Shown: positions 44,024 to 53,038, counted from the stretch's first letter. The stretch: DNA of 64,000 bases from Paracoccus sulfuroxidans (GCF_007830335.1 NZ_VLKU01000001.1:62001-126000); one strand, 5' to 3'. Numbers and translations are program-made. Notes: generated by a model from the sequence alone, not told the origin.

Positions 44024-44275
44024 ATGCAGGACGACAACTCGTACGGGATCGCGGCAGGAGAGCTGCGCCAGTTCATCGAGCAATACGAGCAACTCGAGGC
44101 CGAGAAGAAGGACGTGACCGAGCAGCAGAAAGAGCTGATGGCCGAGGCCAAGGCGCGTGGCTATGACACCAAGGTCATGCGCAAGGTCATCGCGCTGCGC
44201 AAGCGTGACAAGGACGATATCGCCGAGGAGGAAGCCATCCTCGAGATGTACAAGGCCGCCCTAGGCATGGGCTGA
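44024..44275 (+). CDS. gapR: GapR nucleoid-associated protein (DUF2312)
   Basis: An 83-residue DUF2312 protein. GELRQFIEQYEQLEAEKKD forms the coiled-coil and EAKARGYDTKVMRKVIALR the basic DNA-binding part. In Caulobacter GapR binds AT-rich, overtwisted DNA ahead of moving polymerases and replisomes. Single gene with its own terminator. Confidence 0.92.
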   Translation: MQDDNSYGIAAGELRQFIEQYEQLEAEKKDVTEQQKELMAEAKARGYDTKVMRKVIALRKRDKDDIAEEEAILEMYKAALGMG

Positions 44276-44284
44276 GGCAAGAGT

Positions 44285-44313
44285 GCGGAGGGGCCTTTAA
44301 GGCCCTCCGCTTT
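44285..44313 (+). terminator. Intrinsic terminator after gapR
   Basis: GCGGAGGG (44285-44292) pairs with CCCTCCGC (44303-44310), plus an inner CC-GG pair, followed by TTT. Confidence 0.7.
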
Positions 44314-44410
44314 GCTGAAGACCGGGGCACGGGCAGGGGGATCTGCCGCTCTCATGGCCCTCGACGGCGTTTGCGCCTGAAGTGGGTGCAGGCCTATGAA
44401 AGGGAGCGCA

Positions 44411-44770
44411 ATGTCGAATATCATCGCGTCCGGCCAGGAGAAGTTTCTGGTCCTTCCCGCAGAGGGGCAACCTATCGAGAAAGCATCGGATGCCAATGAC
44501 CTCTTGGCCGCGGCGATGGCTGCGGGTGCTGCATGGGTGGTCATCCCGATCGGTCGCTTAGGGCAAGAGTTCCTGCAATTGCGTACGCGGATTGCGGGCG
44601 AGTTCTTCCAGAAATTTGTGACCTATCGCATTGGCTGCGCCGTCATCGGCGACATCACTGATCTGGTCGCAGCCAGCAGCGCTTTGCGTGATTTCGTTCA
44701 CGAGACCAACAAGGGCCGCACGATTTTATTCGCGCCCGACTTGGATGATCTGCTGGTGAAGCTAGGCTGA
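44411..44770 (+). CDS. DUF4180 family protein
   Basis: A 119-residue protein. MSNIIASGQEKFLVLPAEG, VVIPIGRLGQEFLQLRTRIA, GEFFQKFVTYRI and ALRDFVHETNKGRT match DUF4180, a small alpha/beta fold related to STAS-like proteins with no known role. The ATG at 44411 has GGGAG upstream; an ATG at 44396 is possible. Codons use more A and T than its neighbours. Confidence 0.75.
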   Translation: MSNIIASGQEKFLVLPAEGQPIEKASDANDLLAAAMAAGAAWVVIPIGRLGQEFLQLRTRIAGEFFQKFVTYRIGCAVIGDITDLVAASSALRDFVHETNKGRTILFAPDLDDLLVKLG

Positions 44771-44782
44771 AACTGCGTGAAA

Positions 44783-44858
44783 TGGTGCCGGTTATAGGAA
44801 TCGAACCCACGACCTTCTGATTACAAATCAGCTGCTCTACCTGCTGAGCTAAACCGGC
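44783..44858 (-). tRNA. tRNA-Thr (TGT)
   Basis: 76 bases on the minus strand. Acceptor GCCGGTT pairs with AACCGGC, D-arm AGCTCAGCAGGTAGAGC, anticodon stem CTGAT/ATCAG encloses TTTGTAA (anticodon TGT), T-loop GTTCGATTC, CCA encoded (44785-44783). Its first ten bases are inside the stop region of the permease gene on the same strand. Confidence 0.95.
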
Positions 44859-46570
44859 GCACTGGTGCCTCCGATACCCTCTGACGCGGGCTTTCGCAAG
44901 TCAAGGTTGGCGCGCACCAGCAACCCGACCGCGATCAGCCCCACCGCCATCACCAGCAGCGCGGCGGGGGCGGCGTTGCCCAGATCCTCGATGCTGGCGC
45001 GTTCATGCGTACGGGTGGCCAGCGTCTCATAGTTGAAGGGGCGCAGCAGCAGCGTGGCGGGCAGCTCTTTGGCGCAATCGACGAAGACCAGCAGCAGGGC
45101 CGAGCCGACCGAGCCGCGCATCAGTGGCAGATAGATCTCGCGCAGCACGCGGGCATTTCCGCGCCCAAGCGAGCGCGCGGCCATCGGCAGTGAGGGGGGG
45201 ACGCGGGCAAAGGCCGCATCCGTCGCGCCCTGGGCGATGGCGAAGAAACGCACGACATAGGCCAGCACGATCGCGAATCCGGTGCCGGTCAGGATCAGGC
45301 CGGGATCGGTGCCGGTCACCAGCTCGGCCAGATCGGCCATGCGGTGATCCAGCGCGGCCAGCGGCAGCAGGATGCCGACCGCCAGCACCGCGCCCGGCGC
45401 GGCATAACCGATGGTGGTGACCGGCAGCAGCAGGCCCGGCAGCCGGAGCCCAGAAAGCCGCACGCCATAGACCATGATCAGCGCAAGGATCACCGTGAGA
45501 AGCGCCGCCACCCCGCCCAGCGTGACGGTATGGATCAGCGCCTGCATCAAGCCGGGCCCGAACCAGCCTTGCGGATAGGCCAGCGCATAGCGCAGGATCA
45601 CGCCCACCGGCAGCAGGAAGCCCAGAGCGAAGGGCAAGGCGCAGGCCAGCAGCGCCAGCCCCGCCCGCCAGCCATTCAGCGGCTGGCGCAAGACCGGACG
45701 GATCTGGCGCGCACCCTGATGATAGCGGGCGCGGCGGCGGCTGATTCGCTCAAGTACGGCCAGCACAAGGATGATGCCCAGCATGACCATGGCGAGCTGG
45801 GCCGCGCCGCCTGCGTTGCGGGCCTCAAGCCAGGTGGTGAAAATGCCGGTGTTGAGCGTCTGGATGCCGAAATAGCTGACGACGCCGTAATCGGCGACCG
45901 TCTCCATCATGGCGATGGCTGCGCCCGCGACGATGGCGGGCCGCGCCAGCGGCAGGCCCACGCGCCAGAACAGGCGCGCGCCGCCGGTGCCAAGGGCGCG
46001 GGCAACCTCATAGACGCTGCCGGATTGTTCGCGGAAGGCGGCGCGGGCCAGCAGATAAACATAGGGGTAAAGCGCGGCCGACAGGACCAGCACGGCCGCT
46101 GGCAGCGATCTGATGCGGGGGAACCAGTAGTCGCGGGCCGAGGTCCAGCCAAAGAAATCGCGCAGCGCGATCTGCACGGGGCCCGAATAGTCCAGAAAAT
46201 CTGCCAGCGCATAGGCACCGATATAGGCAGGCACGGCCAGCGGCAGCAGCAGCAGCCATTCAAGCCAGCGCCGCCCCGGGAAGCTGTACATCGTGACCAG
46301 CCACGCCGTTCCGGCCCCCACGACGGCGGCCAGAAGGCCCGTGCCCAGCGTCAGCTTCACGGTATTGCCGAAATAGCGGGGGAGGGTGGTGGCCAGCATA
46401 TGCGGCCAGATGTTCTCGGTCGGGAACATGGCGATCCACAGGACCGCAATCACCGGCGCCATCACCAGTGCCGCGATCAGAAGCGCCGCGATGGACCAGC
46501 CCATGCCTCCCGCCTGACGAAGCGATTGGGAACTCTGACGGGAAACGGTCTGATCGCGCTGCGTATTCAT
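44849..46570 (-). CDS. Iron(III) ABC transporter permease, FbpB/SfuB type
   Basis: A 573-residue inner-membrane permease with about twelve spans in two repeats. Each repeat holds an EAA-like cytoplasmic loop: VARALGTGGARLFWRVGLPLARP and AARSLGRGNARVLREIYLPLMR. The family imports ferric iron bound to a periplasmic protein. Neither the binding protein nor the ATPase gene is adjacent, so partners must be elsewhere. The stop codon (TAG, 44851-44849) lies inside the first ten bases of tRNA-Thr, so both must share a transcript or be processed from one. Confidence 0.88.
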   Translation of the reverse strand: MNTQRDQTVSRQSSQSLRQAGGMGWSIAALLIAALVMAPVIAVLWIAMFPTENIWPHMLATTLPRYFGNTVKLTLGTGLLAAVVGAGTAWLVTMYSFPGRRWLEWLLLLPLAVPAYIGAYALADFLDYSGPVQIALRDFFGWTSARDYWFPRIRSLPAAVLVLSAALYPYVYLLARAAFREQSGSVYEVARALGTGGARLFWRVGLPLARPAIVAGAAIAMMETVADYGVVSYFGIQTLNTGIFTTWLEARNAGGAAQLAMVMLGIILVLAVLERISRRRARYHQGARQIRPVLRQPLNGWRAGLALLACALPFALGFLLPVGVILRYALAYPQGWFGPGLMQALIHTVTLGGVAALLTVILALIMVYGVRLSGLRLPGLLLPVTTIGYAAPGAVLAVGILLPLAALDHRMADLAELVTGTDPGLILTGTGFAIVLAYVVRFFAIAQGATDAAFARVPPSLPMAARSLGRGNARVLREIYLPLMRGSVGSALLLVFVDCAKELPATLLLRPFNYETLATRTHERASIEDLGNAAPAALLVMAVGLIAVGLLVRANLDLRKPASEGIGGTSAPV

Positions 46571-46659
46571 GCCGATTGGCTATATCAATGCGGTTTCCCT
46601 GTCTATGAATGGCGGCTAGTGTGCGGCGATCTGAATTCGCGAGTCTGGAGTAACGGTTG

Positions 46660-47535
46660 ATGCAGATGGTCTTTCATTGCGGGGTTCACGGCACGGATCT
46701 GGACCGCATGGTCAAGACCCTGGCCCAGAACCGGGACTGGCTGCTGAAGAACGGGATCGAGCCACTGACCCCGAATCGCCACCGCGGCATCTTCGAGGAA
46801 GCCCTGACCGCCCTTTCCGGTGGCGAGGCCACGCCCGAGATGGAAGAGGTGATGCTGGATGCGATCCTTGAAACCGACGCGCCGCGCCGGGTGATCTGCT
46901 CGAGCCCCGGGTTTCTGGGGCTGCCCTATCGCGCGATTGCTCCGGGCGGGCTGTTTGTCACCGCAGGCCCCAAGATGGCGGCCATGGCGAACCTCTTTCC
47001 CAGTGCCGAGGTCGAATTCTTTCTGGCGCTGAAGAACCCGGCGACGCTCGTCCCCTATGTGCTGAGCCGGATGGAGAACCGCACCTATGATCAGGTGATG
47101 GGTGGCGTCGACCCGATCAGCCTGCGTTGGGGGCCCTGTATCCAGCGCATCCTGAGCTCGCTTCAGGGCCGCCGGATCGTGATCTGGTGCCATGAGGATA
47201 CGCCGATGATCTGGCCCGAGGTCGTGCGCCGCATCGCCACCATGCCGGGGGACGTGCCGCTCAAGGCGGGGCTGCAGATTCTGGGCGATCTGCTCCATCC
47301 CGAGGGGATCCACATGATCCGCGACGAGATGGCTAAGCAGGAACGCCTGACCGTCGAGACCCGCCGCGCGATCTTTGCCGCCGCACTGGCGAAATACGCC
47401 CGCACCGAGATGATCGACATTCCCGTCGACCTGCCGGGCTGGGATCAGGATCTGATCGACGCGATCACCCGCAATTACGACACCGACGTGGCCGAGATTG
47501 CCGCCATGCCGGGCGTGGAGTTTCTGGTTCCCTGA
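46660..47535 (+). CDS. Conserved hypothetical protein, Rhodobacteraceae type
   Basis: A 291-residue cytosolic protein. The ATG at 46660 (GGAG ten bases before) starts MQMVFHCGVHGTDLDRMVKT; the next part RNRDWLLKNGIE and the later VIWCHEDTPMIWPEVVRRIA recall sulfotransferase-like proteins, where an N-terminal loop binds the PAPS phosphate. The loop here, FHCGVHGTD, lacks the usual lysine of GxHKxGT. I would not assign a function. Divergent from the iron permease gene. Confidence 0.55.
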   Translation: MQMVFHCGVHGTDLDRMVKTLAQNRDWLLKNGIEPLTPNRHRGIFEEALTALSGGEATPEMEEVMLDAILETDAPRRVICSSPGFLGLPYRAIAPGGLFVTAGPKMAAMANLFPSAEVEFFLALKNPATLVPYVLSRMENRTYDQVMGGVDPISLRWGPCIQRILSSLQGRRIVIWCHEDTPMIWPEVVRRIATMPGDVPLKAGLQILGDLLHPEGIHMIRDEMAKQERLTVETRRAIFAAALAKYARTEMIDIPVDLPGWDQDLIDAITRNYDTDVAEIAAMPGVEFLVP

Positions 47536-47665
47536 AATGTGGGAGTTGGCGAGCTGGCTGGAGCAGATCTGTTGCCCTCGGTCATTGGCGTCGTCAGCCA
47601 GATGACGAACTGTTGCGCTCTATCTTGAGCAGTTGTAGGCGTTCGACCGGAATTCTGAGGTTGTC

Positions 47666-48664
47666 ATGCAAGACATCTATATTATTGGCGGGTCCAACAG
47701 TCTGTTGTCCGGGGGCTGGGTCGCCAACTTGCGGGCCGGTTATTCCGATAAGTTCAAGATCACGAACCTGTCCATCGGCGCCGCAACAACGCTGATCGGC
47801 ATCTACCGCATTCTCTGCGATGAGGTCCCTGACGGGGCGACCGTGGTGTGGGAATATGCGCTCAATGAATCGAACCACCGGAACGCCGGTCAAAGCCTGC
47901 AAAGCCTGATGTGGCATTTTGGCTGGTTCATGGAGCTTGCGCATCGCAGAAGTCTACATGTTCTTCCGGTTGTGATCTGGACTCGACCCGAGCATGTCAA
48001 ACTGAAGCACAATGACTATCGGGCGGCTGTCACGGAGAAAATCGACAGGCTGGGCCTGAATTGCATTGACGCCTGGGACCCCATGATCGCGTTTGCCGAG
48101 GGTCGGCAGGTGCCCGTTTCGGATCTCTATCTCGACGATATGCATTACGCGCCGCAGGGTGGCTTCCCCGCGGCCTTGGCAAATCTTATCGCGGCTGCGA
48201 TCTCCACAGCGAGGATCCCGGACGCCCAGCCCGAGTACTTGGGTAAGTCCTTGCGGCTTTGTACGCCCTCGGGTCCGGCTTCTGAGGTTTTCGAGAACAG
48301 TTTGTTTTCGGCGGATGTGCATCATCTGGCTGACCCCCTGCATGTCGAGGGGAAAGGGCATCTTTTGGCATCCTACGTCATTGCGGCCAACGACGCCGGG
48401 GCCTTGACGGTCAGTATCGGGCACAGCCTCTTTGAAGTGTATTCCTTGCAAGGCGCTCCCGGTTATCGCGATCCGGGAAGGTTACTCAAACATGTCGTTC
48501 ATTGGCAAACGACTGACGACATCGGGTTTGTAGCCGACAATATGGTGCTCTCTGGTGACGATCCCGAAGGGAAGCCGAAGGTCCAGAACATGTTTTCATG
48601 GCGCGGGCCATTGAAGGATAAGATGCGGCAGGATGGCTATATCTGCAGCCTGCTGGAGGTATAG
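47666..48664 (+). CDS. SGNH-hydrolase-like protein
   Basis: A 332-residue protein with the marks of an SGNH/GDSL esterase: IIGGSNSLLSGGW gives the block-I serine (Ser10 or Ser12), YALNESNH an Asn-like block, and LYLDDMHYAPQGG the Asp157-x-x-His160 pair. The second half (after about residue 195) is beta-rich with unclear homology. Esterases of this fold often trim acetyl groups from polysaccharides. The gene visibly uses more A/T at third positions than its neighbours, and the flanks are AT-richer too, so it may be acquired. No signal peptide is seen. Confidence 0.5.
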   Translation: MQDIYIIGGSNSLLSGGWVANLRAGYSDKFKITNLSIGAATTLIGIYRILCDEVPDGATVVWEYALNESNHRNAGQSLQSLMWHFGWFMELAHRRSLHVLPVVIWTRPEHVKLKHNDYRAAVTEKIDRLGLNCIDAWDPMIAFAEGRQVPVSDLYLDDMHYAPQGGFPAALANLIAAAISTARIPDAQPEYLGKSLRLCTPSGPASEVFENSLFSADVHHLADPLHVEGKGHLLASYVIAANDAGALTVSIGHSLFEVYSLQGAPGYRDPGRLLKHVVHWQTTDDIGFVADNMVLSGDDPEGKPKVQNMFSWRGPLKDKMRQDGYICSLLEV

Positions 48665-48735
48665 GACTGCCTGCGGCGCGGCTGGCCTGCCGAGATCCCT
48701 ACCGCGATAGCTTACGGTTCAGGCGCGCAATCCGG

Positions 48736-48764
48736 TTGACTTTAACCCACGAATCCCGGATATA
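48736..48764 (+). promoter_or_regulatory. rplU-rpmA promoter
   Basis: TTGACT (48736-48741), 17-base spacer, GATATA (48759-48764). A start near 48771 would give a leader of about 140 bases before rplU. Confidence 0.55.
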
Positions 48765-48770
48765 CGCGCG

Positions 48771-48914
48771 ACCGGCCGGGCTTCGCTCGATGCCGGTAAG
48801 CTATTTTTCAATCATCACCCATACAAAGGGTGCGCTGTTCGACGGCGGGGCTTGGCCCCCTGAACGCCTGCATCGCAGGGGCCACAGAGCGCGGTAGAAG
48901 CAAGGAAAGACGGA
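48771..48914 (+). promoter_or_regulatory. Structured 5' leader of rplU-rpmA
   Basis: Contains two tight hairpins, GGGGC-TTG-GCCCC (48847-48859) and CCTGC-ATC-GCAGG (48867-48879), 35-60 bases before the rplU ATG. Ribosomal-protein operons often use such leaders for autoregulation; here this is inference only. Confidence 0.35.
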
Positions 48915-49355
48915 ATGTTCGCAGTTCTCAAGACGGGCGGCAAGCAGTACCGGGTTCAGGCCGGTGACGTGCTGCGCGTCGAAAAACTGGCAGCTGAAGC
49001 CGGCGAAAAGATCCAGTTCAATGACGTTCTGGTGATCGGTTCGACCATCGGCGCGCCGCTGGTGGCTGGTGCCGCCGTGCAGGCCGAAGTGATCGACACG
49101 ATCAAAGCTGACAAGGTCATCACCTATGTCAAGCGTCGCCGCAAGCACAGCTCGCAGCGGACCCGTGGCCACCGTCAGCAACTGACCCTGGTCCGGATCA
49201 CCGACCTGCTGGAAAAAGGCGCCGAGAAGTCCGACGTCAAAGCCGCCGTTGGCGTGCGCAGCGCCGTCGCGACCCAGGCTCCTGCCAAGGCTGAAAAAGC
49301 CGCCGCGAAACCCGCAAAGGCTGCAAAGCCGGCGAAAGAAGCCAAGAAGGACTGA
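48915..49355 (+). CDS. rplU: 50S ribosomal protein L21
   Basis: A 146-residue L21. [20 protein letters not shown] is the standard N-terminus, and [20 protein letters not shown] the rRNA-binding basic loop. The last ~40 residues are an Ala/Lys-rich extension ([20 protein letters not shown]) longer than in E. coli L21, common in Rhodobacteraceae. Six bases separate it from rpmA. Confidence 0.97.
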   Translation: MFAVLKTGGKQYRVQAGDVLRVEKLAAEAGEKIQFNDVLVIGSTIGAPLVAGAAVQAEVIDTIKADKVITYVKRRRKHSSQRTRGHRQQLTLVRITDLLEKGAEKSDVKAAVGVRSAVATQAPAKAEKAAAKPAKAAKPAKEAKKD

Positions 49356-49361
49356 TAAACC

Positions 49362-49634
49362 ATGGCACATAAAAAAGCAGGCGGTTCGTCCCGCAACGGT
49401 CGCGACTCGGCTGGTCGCCGTCTTGGCGTCAAGCTGTATGGTGGTCAGGAAGCCATCGCAGGCAACATCATCGTGCGTCAGCGCGGCACCACCTGGTGGC
49501 CGGGCCAGAACGTCGGCATGGGCCGCGATCACACGCTGTTCGCACTGACCGACGGTCAGGTAACCTTCCGCAAGGGCCTCAAGGGCCGCACGTACATTTC
49601 TGTGCAGCCGGCAAACCTCGAGGCTGCTGAGTAA
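49362..49634 (+). CDS. rpmA: 50S ribosomal protein L27
   Basis: A 90-residue L27. [20 protein letters not shown] and [20 protein letters not shown] are the conserved sequence; the flexible N-terminus reaches the peptidyl-transferase centre. Its start needs no processing because residue 2 onward matches mature L27. Second gene of the rplU-rpmA operon. Confidence 0.97.
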   Translation: MAHKKAGGSSRNGRDSAGRRLGVKLYGGQEAIAGNIIVRQRGTTWWPGQNVGMGRDHTLFALTDGQVTFRKGLKGRTYISVQPANLEAAE

Positions 49635-49660
49635 GCCGATCTTAATACCCGAATGCTAGA

Positions 49661-49693
49661 GGGGATCGGCGAAAGCCGGTCCCCTTCGCTTTT
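49661..49693 (+). terminator. Intrinsic terminator after rpmA
   Basis: GGGGATCGGC (49661-49670), GAAA loop, GCCGGTCCCC (49675-49684; one G-T pair), then TTCGCTTTT. Confidence 0.75.
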
Positions 49694-49738
49694 GGGGATC
49701 GGTGACTATATCGGTACTGAGGGAATGGGGAGAGAGGG

Positions 49739-50290
49739 ATGAACCAACTGGCCACTGCAGAGGGCTTGAGGTCGCAAGACGAATACGAGACCGAGCGTTT
49801 CCTGCTGCGCGCTTTGCGCCGCTCGGACGCGGGACTGATCGCACACTACACCGCAGATCGCCGCGTGGCCGAGGGCACGCGCTCGATCCCCCATCCTTTG
49901 CCGCCGGGCGCGTCCGACGCCTATGTCCAGCGGGTCATGGCCCGCGAAAAGGGCGAAGACGTCTGGGCCATCGACGGATCGGCGAACAATCTGGCAGAGC
50001 TTCTGGGCGTCGTCTCGCTGACCCAGCTTGAGGACAAGCAGTCCGAGCTGCGTTTCTGGATCGGTGCGGGCTTTTGGAACACCGGCTTTGCGACCGAAGC
50101 CGTGGCCGCTCTGGTTGCCGCGAACCCGCACAAGGACCGGACGCTATTCGCCGAGGTGTTTCAGGACAATCCCGGCTCGGCCCGTGTGCTGACGAATTGC
50201 GGCTTCGACTATCTGGGCGATGCCGAAAGCTGGTCGGTGGCGCGCAATGCGCGTGTCGCGACCTGGACCTATCTGCGCAAGATGGGCTGA
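49739..50290 (+). CDS. GNAT-family N-acetyltransferase
   Basis: A 183-residue acetyltransferase of the RimJ/RimL group. ERFLLRALRRSDAGLIAHY begins the domain, and AGFWNTGFATEAVAALVAAN is the acetyl-CoA-binding motif A, followed by NPGSARVLTNCGFDYLG. Substrate unknown; possibly a protein N-terminus, an amino acid or a drug. Confidence 0.85.
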   Translation: MNQLATAEGLRSQDEYETERFLLRALRRSDAGLIAHYTADRRVAEGTRSIPHPLPPGASDAYVQRVMAREKGEDVWAIDGSANNLAELLGVVSLTQLEDKQSELRFWIGAGFWNTGFATEAVAALVAANPHKDRTLFAEVFQDNPGSARVLTNCGFDYLGDAESWSVARNARVATWTYLRKMG

Positions 50291-50299
50291 GACACAGCA

Positions 50300-50320
50300 C
50301 GGGGGCGAAATTCGCCCCCG
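50300..50320. terminator. Bidirectional terminator between converging genes
   Basis: CGGGGGCGAA (50300-50309) and TTCGCCCCCG (50311-50320) form a ten-base-pair stem. Sits between the GNAT gene (plus) and the lipoprotein gene (minus), and could serve both; no long T run on either side. Confidence 0.55.
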
Positions 50321-50332
50321 AATGCTTTGCGC

Positions 50333-50839
50333 TTAGCGGCGCAGGGTGACGCTGTTTGCGCCGCCCGAAATGACCACCTCGCGCAGATTGGCCAGCGCGC
50401 TATGCGACAGGGTCATGCTGACGGTGATCGTATCGGTCGCGGGCGAGGCGGGAACGGCGGCCTCGAACGTGTTCTGGGGCGGCGGGTTGCCGACCAGACG
50501 CAGGCGCAGGACGCCATTCTGATCCGGACGGATGCGACCACTCGGCATCGGCACTTCGGTGATCAGCGCAACATCCCACCAGCCTTTGGTGGCCGCGACG
50601 CCGGTCACGACCAGCATGCCGCCTTCGTAAAGCGGCTCCCACCGCGCGGCGGTGACATTCGCGATCGGTTGCCGGCCATCCTGGTTCTGCGTCGGATAGC
50701 CGCCTTCAGGGTCCAGCGTGGTCGGCTGATTCGAGCCGCCAAACCAGCGCATGGGGTTCATCCCGCTGTCGCCCATCCGTCCGCAGCCTGCCACGGCCAG
50801 GGCCACGCAGGCCAGAAGCCCCAAAGTTCCGGTTTTCAT
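50333..50839 (-). CDS. Putative lipoprotein of unknown function
   Basis: A 168-residue exported protein with a lipobox: MKTGTLGLLACVALAVAGCG, where the Cys would be lipidated. The mature part includes MRWFGGSNQPTTLDPEGGYP and a beta-rich domain near VTGVAATKGWWDVALITEVP and FEAAVPASPATDTITVSM. I do not recognise a named family. A GTG two codons upstream is an alternative start. Confidence 0.65.
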   Translation of the reverse strand: MKTGTLGLLACVALAVAGCGRMGDSGMNPMRWFGGSNQPTTLDPEGGYPTQNQDGRQPIANVTAARWEPLYEGGMLVVTGVAATKGWWDVALITEVPMPSGRIRPDQNGVLRLRLVGNPPPQNTFEAAVPASPATDTITVSMTLSHSALANLREVVISGGANSVTLRR

Positions 50840-50970
50840 CGCCACAGGTCCCGCCCAGTCGTCGTTTATTGCTGCCAGTGATATGCCAAGACAGCCGGTG
50901 GCGAAAGCCTCTTTGACCTTTGCGCTGTCCGGCGCTATGCCAGAGCGCTTTCAGCTGAAAGGATCGCGCC

Positions 50971-51378
50971 ATGGCCACCCCCGCTTTCGAGGAAATCGCC
51001 GAGACCTTCGAATTCCTGGACGATTGGGAGGACCGCTATCGCCATGTGATCGAGCTGGGGAAGGCGATGCCCGCGATGGACCCCGCGCTGCATGTCCCCG
51101 CGACCAAGGTCGAGGGCTGCGCAAGCCAGGTCTGGATCATGCCGCAGATCGAAAACGGCGTGTTCGACTTTCAGGGCGACAGCGATGCGCTGATCGTGCG
51201 GGGGCTGATCGCGATTCTTCACGCGCTTTATTCGGGCGTGCCGGTGGCGCAGATCGCGCCCATTGACGCGCAGGCGGAACTGGCGCGGCTGGGCCTGCAT
51301 GAGCATCTTTCGGCGCAACGCTCGAACGGGCTGCGTGCCATGGTCGAACGGGTCCGCCTGCTGGCCGAGGCCGCCTGA
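50971..51378 (+). CDS. sufE: SufE family cysteine-desulfurase activator
   Basis: A 135-residue SufE. FEEIAETFEFLDDWEDRYRH opens the domain; KVEGCASQVWI contains Cys50, which takes the persulfide from SufS. Supplies sulfur for Fe-S assembly. Stands alone here, without sufS. It converges on mnmA with six bases between. Confidence 0.9.
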   Translation: MATPAFEEIAETFEFLDDWEDRYRHVIELGKAMPAMDPALHVPATKVEGCASQVWIMPQIENGVFDFQGDSDALIVRGLIAILHALYSGVPVAQIAPIDAQAELARLGLHEHLSAQRSNGLRAMVERVRLLAEAA

Positions 51379-51384
51379 GCCGCG

Positions 51385-52554
51385 TCACGCGCCGCGGCGG
51401 TGGGTGATCCAGCCGCCGCCCAGAACCCGCGAGCTGTCAGGGCCATAGAACACGCAGGCCTGTCCGGGGCTCACGCCTTCCTCGGGGTCCAGAAGCTCGA
51501 TCTCGGCCCGGTTCTTGCCCGTCGCCCGCAGGATTGCCGGACGCGGCGGCCGCGTTGAGCGGATGCGCGCCGCGATCTGGAACTCACCTTCGAAATCACT
51601 CTCGCCCAGCCAGTTCACGTCGGTGACCGGCACGATCCGCGTCGAGAGGGCCGATTTCGGCCCGACGATGACATGGCGCTTCTCGGGGTCCAGCTTGACG
51701 ACATAAAGCGGGTCACCCAGACCGCCGATGCCGAGGCCCCGCCTTTGGCCGATGGTGTAATGGATCACGCCCTTATGCGTGCCCAGCACATGGCCATCCA
51801 TATCGACGATATCGCCGGGATCAGCGGCGCCCGGCCGCAATTTCTCGATAACGCTGGCGTAATTGCCATTCGGCACGAAGCAGATGTCCTGACTGTCCGG
51901 CTTGTCCGCAATCGCCAGGCCGTATTTGGCCGCCAGCACGCGCGTTTCAGCCTTGCTGGCAAGGCCGCCCAGCGGAAAGCGCAAGAATTCCAACTGCTCC
52001 GGCGTGGTCGAGAACAGGAAGTAGCTTTGGTCGCGGGCGGCATCGACCGCCATATGCAGTTCCGCCCCCGAGGGCCCGTCCATCCTGCGGATATAATGGC
52101 CCGTCGCCATGCAATCGGCATCCAGATCGCGAGCGGTCTCCAGCAGGTCGCGGAATTTCACCCGCTCATTGCAGCGGATGCAGGGAACCGGGGTCGCGCC
52201 CGCCAGATAGGCGTCGGCGAATTCCTCAATCACCGATTCGCGAAATTTGTTTTCGTAGTCAAGGACATAGTGCGGGAAGCCGATCCGCTCAGCCACGCGG
52301 CGGGCGTCGTGAATATCTTGCCCGGCGCAGCACGCGCCCTTCTTGGCCAGGGCCGCGCCATGGTCGTAAAGCTGCAGGGTGACGCCGATCACATCATAGC
52401 CCTCATCGGCCAGCATAGCCGCCACGACCGAGCTGTCGACGCCGCCCGACATCGCGACAACCACCCGGGTCTGGGCCGGGGGCTTCGCAAAACCAAGCGA
52501 GTTCAATGGGATGTCTTGCGCGTGTTCGCGCAGTTCGGTGGCCGGTGCTGACAT
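51385..52554 (-). CDS. mnmA: tRNA 2-thiouridine(34) synthase MnmA
   Basis: A 389-residue enzyme that thiolates U34 of Lys, Glu and Gln tRNAs. [18 protein letters not shown] is the ATP-binding PP-loop, [13 protein letters not shown] contains the first catalytic Cys (Cys125) and [10 protein letters not shown] the second. The first 30 residues are a species-specific leader. The ATG at 52554 is next to TCCTTTCG on the plus strand (GAAAGGA on the minus). It requires sulfur relay, which suits the adjacent SufE, though E. coli uses TusABCDE instead. Confidence 0.93.
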   Translation of the reverse strand: MSAPATELREHAQDIPLNSLGFAKPPAQTRVVVAMSGGVDSSVVAAMLADEGYDVIGVTLQLYDHGAALAKKGACCAGQDIHDARRVAERIGFPHYVLDYENKFRESVIEEFADAYLAGATPVPCIRCNERVKFRDLLETARDLDADCMATGHYIRRMDGPSGAELHMAVDAARDQSYFLFSTTPEQLEFLRFPLGGLASKAETRVLAAKYGLAIADKPDSQDICFVPNGNYASVIEKLRPGAADPGDIVDMDGHVLGTHKGVIHYTIGQRRGLGIGGLGDPLYVVKLDPEKRHVIVGPKSALSTRIVPVTDVNWLGESDFEGEFQIAARIRSTRPPRPAILRATGKNRAEIELLDPEEGVSPGQACVFYGPDSSRVLGGGWITHRRGA

Positions 52555-52717
52555 GGATCGTCCTTTCGCGGCAAATTTGGGTTCAAATACCGCGGTTACA
52601 AGGCGAGTTATATAAAAATACGCCGAATTCTCAAGGTGCGAATCCTTGCCGGGGATGTTCTGCTTTACGTCTCATTAGGGGGGCTGGCCTAAGGTAGCGG
52701 AACTAGGACGGGAATTT

Positions 52718-53002
52718 ATGATGTTTCTGAAACGAACCCATGGCCCCAGAACGGTCAGCCTGCCGGATGGCAGCATCCTGAGCCTTGCCGACCTGCCGGG
52801 GCGGCAGACGCGGTGGGTGGCCAGCCGCAAGGCAGTGGTGGTCCATGCGGTCGAGCATGGGCTGTTGACGCGTGAGGATGCGCTGCGGCGCTACGACCTC
52901 ACGGATGAGGAATTTGACGCCTGGTCAAAAGCGGTTCACCAATTCGGCAAGAATGCTTTGAAGGTCACCAAATTGCAGGAATTCAGACAACCTGAAGTTT
53001 AG
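52718..53002 (+). CDS. sciP: SciP-like CtrA inhibitor (DUF1153)
   Basis: A 94-residue DUF1153 protein. GPRTVSLPDGSILSLADLPG and WVASRKAVVVHAVEHGLLT, then REDALRRYDLTDEEFDAWSK, match SciP, the small helix-turn-helix protein that blocks transcription activation by CtrA in Caulobacter. It lies directly before ctrA on the same strand with 84 bases between, as in other Rhodobacterales. MMF allows two adjacent starts. Confidence 0.88.
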   Translation: MMFLKRTHGPRTVSLPDGSILSLADLPGRQTRWVASRKAVVVHAVEHGLLTREDALRRYDLTDEEFDAWSKAVHQFGKNALKVTKLQEFRQPEV

Positions 53003-53023
53003 TAAAGGGAATTGATTTCAGCG

Positions 53024-53038
53024 GTAACGTGATATTAA
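53024..53038 (+). promoter_or_regulatory. CtrA-binding box upstream of ctrA
   Basis: GTAA (53024-53027), seven bases, TTAA (53035-53038), one mismatch to the CtrA consensus TTAA-N7-TTAA. It lies 48 bases before the ctrA ATG, suggesting autoregulation. Confidence 0.55.
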
